Assembly: GCA_029243485.1 (NCBI GenBank)
Contig: JAQWRY010000052.1
Coordinates: 186,001 to 250,000, forward strand
Direction: 5' to 3'
Length of the DNA: 64,000 nucleotides
Source of the DNA: Candidatus Binatia bacterium
GTDB lineage: Bacteria > Desulfobacterota > Binatia > UBA12015
Shown: positions 61,201-64,000 of the stretch, piece by piece
Layout of the letters: each line of letters begins with the position of its first letter
Numbering within the stretch: the stretch's first letter is position 1
Made by a program: the position numbers and the translations under genes
The notes under the pieces: model-generated
Seen by the model: the letters and a program-made list of their open reading frames with translations, nothing else
What the model was told of the DNA's origin: nothing
Databases searched by the model: none

Positions 61201-61234
61201 AAAGGCCCCGCCTTCCGACGACAACGGACGCTGA
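58232..61234 (+). CDS. M1 family aminopeptidase (PepN-like) with histone-H1-like N-terminal tail
   Basis: This 1000-residue protein is an M1 zinc aminopeptidase. The substrate-binding G-A-M-E-N motif lies near residue 392, H-E-L-A-H (HExxH) near 430, and the third zinc ligand in N-E-A-F near 452. The C-terminal helical domain is complete. Unlike typical PepN, the first 110 residues are a low-complexity basic tail rich in Lys, Ala, Thr and Ser (A-K-K-P-A-A-K-A-K-K-A-S repeated patterns). I chose the TTG at 58232 because an exact GGAGG ribosome site precedes it by eight bases; a GTG at 58109 is the alternative, giving 1041 residues. No signal peptide is visible, so it is likely cytoplasmic, perhaps nucleic-acid-associated. 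Confidence 0.9.
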   Translation: MRESGRTSGGSSKPSGHKAGNKTKVSSKKAVKTAKKPAAKAKKASTGKKATPSTTQGVKKAPVAKKKTTAKTPAAKAAAAKKVAAKKAALARRGGAGRALKGGPKTTAPVIRRGDGSFRLPEDVRPEAYHIHVVPDLNRGIFRGEEIIEITLDRSRSVIQVHAADLELDRAEITPRGEGQTKTAGAPRKPSYAASHSPVEATEFTAHPSRETVEIRFPRSLQPGRYTLSIAYHGALQKRLRGLYAAQSGNRRYAFTQFEAADARRCFPCFDEPAMKARFTFSVTVRSGLTVVSNNPVRRSDHNTNGTTTWHFTQTPPLSTYLCALAVGELESEEQRHLGTVPVRVWHVPGKANMATFALETAIASLQRLERYFNIPYPYEKLDLVAVPDFEAGAMENAGAVFFRETLLLVDPHTITVAEQKRVAEVIAHELAHMWFGNLVTMQWWDDLWLNEAFATWMAFKIIDDWKPEWRMWNNFEPHRSAALGMDALANTHPIYAEVANAAQATENFDAITYEKGASVVRMLESYLGEARFRKGVRQYIAKNAESNAVAADLWKALEKASNQPVEKIAGAWIKQPGFPIVTFARDEEKTTPELAVRQERFKASPTTKVPAGGATSWPLPLVVKVPKPTRGTRMERALVQKARDRITVKGDAAPAWYYGNAAEGGFYRPLHDDECLASLTENFQSHLEPVERMGLAGHQWAIVRAGRAPLSSFLALVDACRHEGEYEVLDTLVGPLSFLDDQVVDAAGPDSREQLHAWLESVFGPARAELGWDAEPDEAQARALRRASLFRLVGVLAENREIAAEASTRLDAYLDDATTLDPNLADSFVSIAAREGDYERFTRMRGAVENTRTPQERRRLQQALGDFRQTRSMEQGLGITLTPEVPTQDVGFLLIRYLSNRIARPLAWAFIQKHWEALGGRLPPMMASRLIEATALLQSKDHRKEVGAFFKEHPVETAARALKLALERFDVNEEFRKRAAEELKDWLDQKAPPSDDNGR

Positions 61235-61244
61235 GCGACCCGAG

Positions 61245-62510
61245 TCAGGGCAGGCGCGCTTTCCACGTGTAGCGCGCGGCCGCACCCGGGGAATTCCGGC
61301 GAAGCGTCAGGCGCACTTCCCCCCCGGGGGAGACCGCGGCCGAGGCGGTATCCGTGATCGCGACCTGGAGGCACCCGCCGTCCTGCAGTTCGACCATGGC
61401 CGCGCCCGTTGAAGGGTCGACGGACGTGACGTGTCCGCACTTCCGCAGCTTCGCCGGCTCGAGTCCGTCTTTCGTTCCGCACGCCGAGCACTCAGCGGCT
61501 TGCGGGAACTGCACCGCATGGCACGCCGCGCACCGCGTGCCGTACAGCCGCGTGGTCTGTTGAAGCGACCGCTCGTCGGCAGGCTCGGCCCGGAAGGACT
61601 CGTCCCACACGAGCGGTCCGACCGACGCGTCGGTCGGCGACGATGGCGGCAACTGCCGGTCGAGGATCGCGCGTACCGCTGGGCGGCCGGCGCCGGCGCC
61701 GGCCATGGCCTCGAACAAAACGGCCTCCGCCCCCTCCCCGTTCGACGCGACCACGATTCGATCACCCTGCTCCGCCCGCTCGAGGGCAACGGCTAGCTGG
61801 AACAGCGCCTCGGGCGAACCGAGGGCACCGACCTCCGCAACGTGTGAAGAGACGAGGTGCGCGTTCGGGTCGATGCCCACCATCTCGGCCAACCGGACCG
61901 CACCTTCCTCTTCGGATCCTCCGAGCGCCAGTGCGGAGAGCTGGTCGGCGCCGACGCCGTACTCGTTGATGACACGCTCGACGACCTCCGCGAGGTCCCG
62001 CAACGACCGCGCAGCTTCGTCCTCGACCCGCTCCGCGGCTCCCTGGAACGTCACGTCTTCGGCGACTGCGGCCGTCGCGAGGAACCCGCAGAGGCTCGCC
62101 TTCGAATCGACGACGGCCGCGACCGCCCCGTCTCCGTGCCCACCCAGGCGGCAATCCGCCGCCACGACCAGAACCTTGCGGACCCCACCGTCGACCGCTC
62201 GAACGGCGCTGATCAGCGCGGAGAGGCCGGCACGCGGCGAGCCTCCGAAGTCCGCCGTCACGATGTCGCGAGGCAGATCGCACGCGGTCGCAATGGCACT
62301 CGCAAGCTGAGCCTCACGATATGGAGATGTAACCGAAGCGAAGAACAGGCCGCCGAAAGTGAGAGGCTCGACCTCTTCCAGACACCGATGAGCCGCCTCG
62401 ACGGCCATCGTGAATGCATCCTCGTCACCGTTCGCGGCGGCGACGGCCCTGTCGTCGCGCGCGATCTGGTGGCGCGGCAGGTACAGCCCAATCGAACTCA
62501 GCCCACTCAT
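61245..62510 (-). CDS. Thiolase-fold (HMG-CoA-synthase-like) protein fused to a Zn-ribbon/OB (DUF35) domain
   Basis: This 421-residue protein has an HMG-CoA-synthase/ketosynthase-III-like fold in residues 1-310 and a Zn-ribbon (Cys327, Cys330, Cys341, Cys344) followed by an OB-fold in the last 95 residues, the DUF35 layout. In the position of the nucleophile, D-F-G-G-S-P92-R-A-G has proline where active enzymes have cysteine. The active-site histidine region HVAEVGALGSPEA is present near residue 223. DUF35-thiolase pairs act in sterol, fatty-acid and isoprenoid metabolism, usually as separate subunits. Here the fusion may bind an acyl-CoA without condensing it, or act as the scaffold for a partner thiolase encoded elsewhere. 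Confidence 0.8.
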   Translation of the reverse strand: MSGLSSIGLYLPRHQIARDDRAVAAANGDEDAFTMAVEAAHRCLEEVEPLTFGGLFFASVTSPYREAQLASAIATACDLPRDIVTADFGGSPRAGLSALISAVRAVDGGVRKVLVVAADCRLGGHGDGAVAAVVDSKASLCGFLATAAVAEDVTFQGAAERVEDEAARSLRDLAEVVERVINEYGVGADQLSALALGGSEEEGAVRLAEMVGIDPNAHLVSSHVAEVGALGSPEALFQLAVALERAEQGDRIVVASNGEGAEAVLFEAMAGAGAGRPAVRAILDRQLPPSSPTDASVGPLVWDESFRAEPADERSLQQTTRLYGTRCAACHAVQFPQAAECSACGTKDGLEPAKLRKCGHVTSVDPSTGAAMVELQDGGCLQVAITDTASAAVSPGGEVRLTLRRNSPGAAARYTWKARLP

Positions 62511-62529
62511 CGGGCTTGGCTATAACAGG

Positions 62530-63321
62530 CTACCCGAGAGACAGCTTGATCCCGGTCCCGATGAGGATCAGTGCGAGCAGGATGCGCAGAGGGCTTGCAG
62601 GGACGTACTGCGAAAGTCGGCTCCCGACCCAGACACCCGGAACGGAGCCGATGAGAAGCGCGAATACGATCGCCCAGTCCGTGTGCCCCTGCGACCAATG
62701 CGCGAGGCCGGCCGCGCCGAGCAGGATTGTCGCGTGCACGATGTCCGTACCGATCAGCACGAGGATCGGGAGCTCCGACACGAGAAGCAGGATCGCCATC
62801 AGCATGGAACCGGATCCGACAGACGTGAGGCCGACGCCGAGACCGATCAATCCGCCACCGACGACGAGAATCGGTTCCTTGAACCTCTTCTGCACATGCC
62901 GGTTCCGAATGAGCCGAGAATCGCGGAGCTGCCCGTTGAAGAGCCCGTGCTCGAGAATGCTCACCACTCCGACGATCAGCAACATCACGCCCAGGACACG
63001 CGCGATCAGATCATCGATATTGATGCCCTGCGTGGTCAGCCACGGCATCAACACCATGACGCCGAACAACGACATCGGAACGGAACCGACGATCAACCAC
63101 CGAACGTACGGGAAGTTGACCTGGCCGCGGCGGATGTACGAGTACGAGCCGAAGATCTTCGTGATGGTCGCGTAGGCGAGATCCGTACCCACCGCGTGGG
63201 TGGGCTTGATGTCGAAGAGCAGAATCAGGAGTGGCGTCATGATGGCGCCACCGCCGACTCCGGTGAGCCCCACGAGAACACCGACGACGAATCCGCTCAG
63301 GCTCAGGCCAGGATCGAACAC
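62530..63321 (-). CDS. Sulfite exporter TauE/SafE family permease
   Basis: This 263-residue protein has about eight hydrophobic segments in two similar halves. The half-repeat motif G-V-L-V-G-L-T-G-V-G-G-G-A-I-M-T-P-L-L near residue 12 recurs as L-G-V-G-L-T-S-V-G-S-G-S-M-L-M-A near residue 160, as in TauE/SafE permeases. Members export sulfite, sulfoacetate or related organosulfur anions. The window also encodes three sulfotransferases and two sulfatase-like enzymes, which makes handling of sulfur oxyanions a plausible link. The start is a GTG at 63321. Only 19 bases separate its stop from the start of the thiolase-fold gene. Confidence 0.92.
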   Translation of the reverse strand: MFDPGLSLSGFVVGVLVGLTGVGGGAIMTPLLILLFDIKPTHAVGTDLAYATITKIFGSYSYIRRGQVNFPYVRWLIVGSVPMSLFGVMVLMPWLTTQGINIDDLIARVLGVMLLIVGVVSILEHGLFNGQLRDSRLIRNRHVQKRFKEPILVVGGGLIGLGVGLTSVGSGSMLMAILLLVSELPILVLIGTDIVHATILLGAAGLAHWSQGHTDWAIVFALLIGSVPGVWVGSRLSQYVPASPLRILLALILIGTGIKLSLG

Positions 63322-63833
63322 AGCGGGGCACAGTAACCAACCCGCGATGTTGAAGCCAGAAAACGCCGCATCACTCTCCCCACCCCACGAGACAGCCTTT
63401 TGCGTGCTCGCTCCGGGCGGGGATTCGCGAACCCCGGCCGCTCACGGCCCCAAGGTCGGGCTGGGGGGAACACCCACTGGACACAGGTTGTCCTGTCGGC
63501 GAGGATGACCGTTTCCCAGAGCGGCACTGGCGAGACCCCATGCACACTCCAAGCCGAGCGCGCCCCGAGGACGGACGCGCTGTGTCCCCCGGGCGACACC
63601 CGAATGCCGACCGGCGACAGGGCCTCATGCATACGCTATCGAGGCGTGCCTCAAAGACGCGGCATCGTGCATTTCTGCAAGAAAATGAGCTGCCTAAAGC
63701 CCAGCATTCTCCATCGAACGACGGCATCACCGTTGCATGGCTAAAGGATCGACGTACCCCGCCCCCTCCTCCCGGCTGTTCCCTGCACCCTCCTCTCCTG
63801 AGTCGAATCGTACACCCCCCAAGGAGACTCCCT
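63322..63833. other. 512-base stretch without a convincing gene
   Basis: No frame here has a ribosome site, conserved motif or believable composition. Visible elements are two small hairpins (ACAGG-TTGT-CCTGT near 63484-63497 and GAGGC-GT-GCCTC at 63641-63652). The last 180 bases are less GC-rich. It should contain the TauE/SafE promoter and the promoter and leader of the gene starting at 63834. I could not match any known riboswitch. Confidence 0.6.
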
Positions 63834-64000
63834 TTGAAGCTTCGCAGGAATATGAACCCGCGGCCGGTTGCCGCTCGAGCGATCAGCGCCTCGCAACAGC
63901 CCTCCTGGCTGCTCCACGCAGGAATCCTTCTGGCCGCCATGGTGGTCTGGCTGGCGTTCGCCGGGCCCGCACGAGGTGAGGGAACCACCGAGAGGGGCGC
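63834..64000 (+). CDS. Start of an exported protein, truncated by the window end
   Basis: A TTG at 63834, seven bases after an AAGGAG ribosome site, opens a frame that is still open at base 64000 (55 codons seen). An ATG at 63852 is the alternative start. The visible part has a basic N-terminus (R-R-N-M-N-P-R-P-V-A-A-R-A) followed by a hydrophobic core (A-G-I-L-L-A-A-M-V-V-W-L-A-F-A) and an A-x-G cleavage-like end, so it is an exported or membrane protein. Nothing more can be said. Confidence 0.65.
   Translation, partial: MKLRRNMNPRPVAARAISASQQPSWLLHAGILLAAMVVWLAFAGPARGEGTTERG

Noticed and set aside
1-64000. Mobile elements, CRISPR arrays, rRNA or tRNA genes
   Set aside because: No transposase or integrase motifs, regularly spaced repeats, or RNA gene signatures were seen on either strand.

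Overview
The window is a densely packed, GC-rich bacterial chromosome segment, roughly two-thirds G+C by eye. Coding density is near complete and ATGA/GTGA/TTGA gene overlaps are common. Standard housekeeping genes (alaS, ileS, lspA, prfB, ybeY, a phoH-like gene, mfd, kup) are mixed with lipoproteins, sulfatases, sulfotransferases and large glycosyltransferases. This points to a Gram-negative, envelope-rich bacterium of the broad deltaproteobacterial/Myxococcota/Binatota type. That placement is inference from gene content; no rRNA or tRNA gene is present to test it. I saw no insertion sequence, integrase, phage gene or CRISPR array.

Region 1 (1-6667, + strand) is a seven-gene co-directional run: the end of an acyl-CoA synthetase, a polytopic GT39-like protein, a hypothetical protein, a small TPR protein, another small protein, a LuxE-type acyl-protein synthetase, and an 813-residue fusion of a LuxC-type fatty acyl reductase with a class III PLP aminotransferase. 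Together these predict fatty acid -> acyl-enzyme -> fatty aldehyde -> fatty amine, with no luciferase genes nearby. The fusion resembles the reductase-aminotransferase proteins of prodiginine (PigE) and tambjamine (TamH) biosynthesis, but it is paired here with LuxE and lacks pyrrole genes. This is the strongest candidate for a little-described system.

Region 2 (6664-17439) is mixed: a secreted sulfatase, an SDR reductase, a small lipoprotein, a ProA-like dehydrogenase, a chimeric carbonic-anhydrase-tail protein, prfB with a textbook programmed frameshift, two sulfotransferases, a cysteine-rich secreted protein, an AcoX-type kinase, and a membrane protein that appears to start at CTG. Region 3 (17441-32517, - strand) holds alaS-phoH-ybeY and ileS-lspA. 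Downstream of lspA lie a heptosyltransferase-like GT9, a membrane GT, a flavoprotein, a membrane sulfatase and a third sulfotransferase.

Region 4 (32600-41888, - strand) contains small proteins, a decayed sensor kinase, a glutaredoxin-like protein and two giant glycosyltransferase fusions (1458 and 935 residues). The two fusions share an accessory beta-sandwich domain and are translationally coupled, probably for assembly of a surface glycan. Region 5 (42070-50684) has a NUDIX hydrolase coupled to a PAS-GAF histidine kinase, a class II aldolase, a small alarmone hydrolase coupled to an alpha/beta hydrolase, a parvulin-HupE pair, a stand-alone 5'-3' exonuclease, and a PadR regulator behind a 14-bp palindrome.

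Region 6 (50909-64000) has kup-mfd, a coiled-coil basic protein, two lipoproteins, an M1 aminopeptidase with a histone-H1-like Lys/Ala-rich N-terminal tail, a thiolase-fold/Zn-ribbon fusion lacking the nucleophilic cysteine, a TauE/SafE exporter, and about 510 bp with no convincing gene before a final truncated exported protein. All functional statements come from reading motifs; no database search was run.
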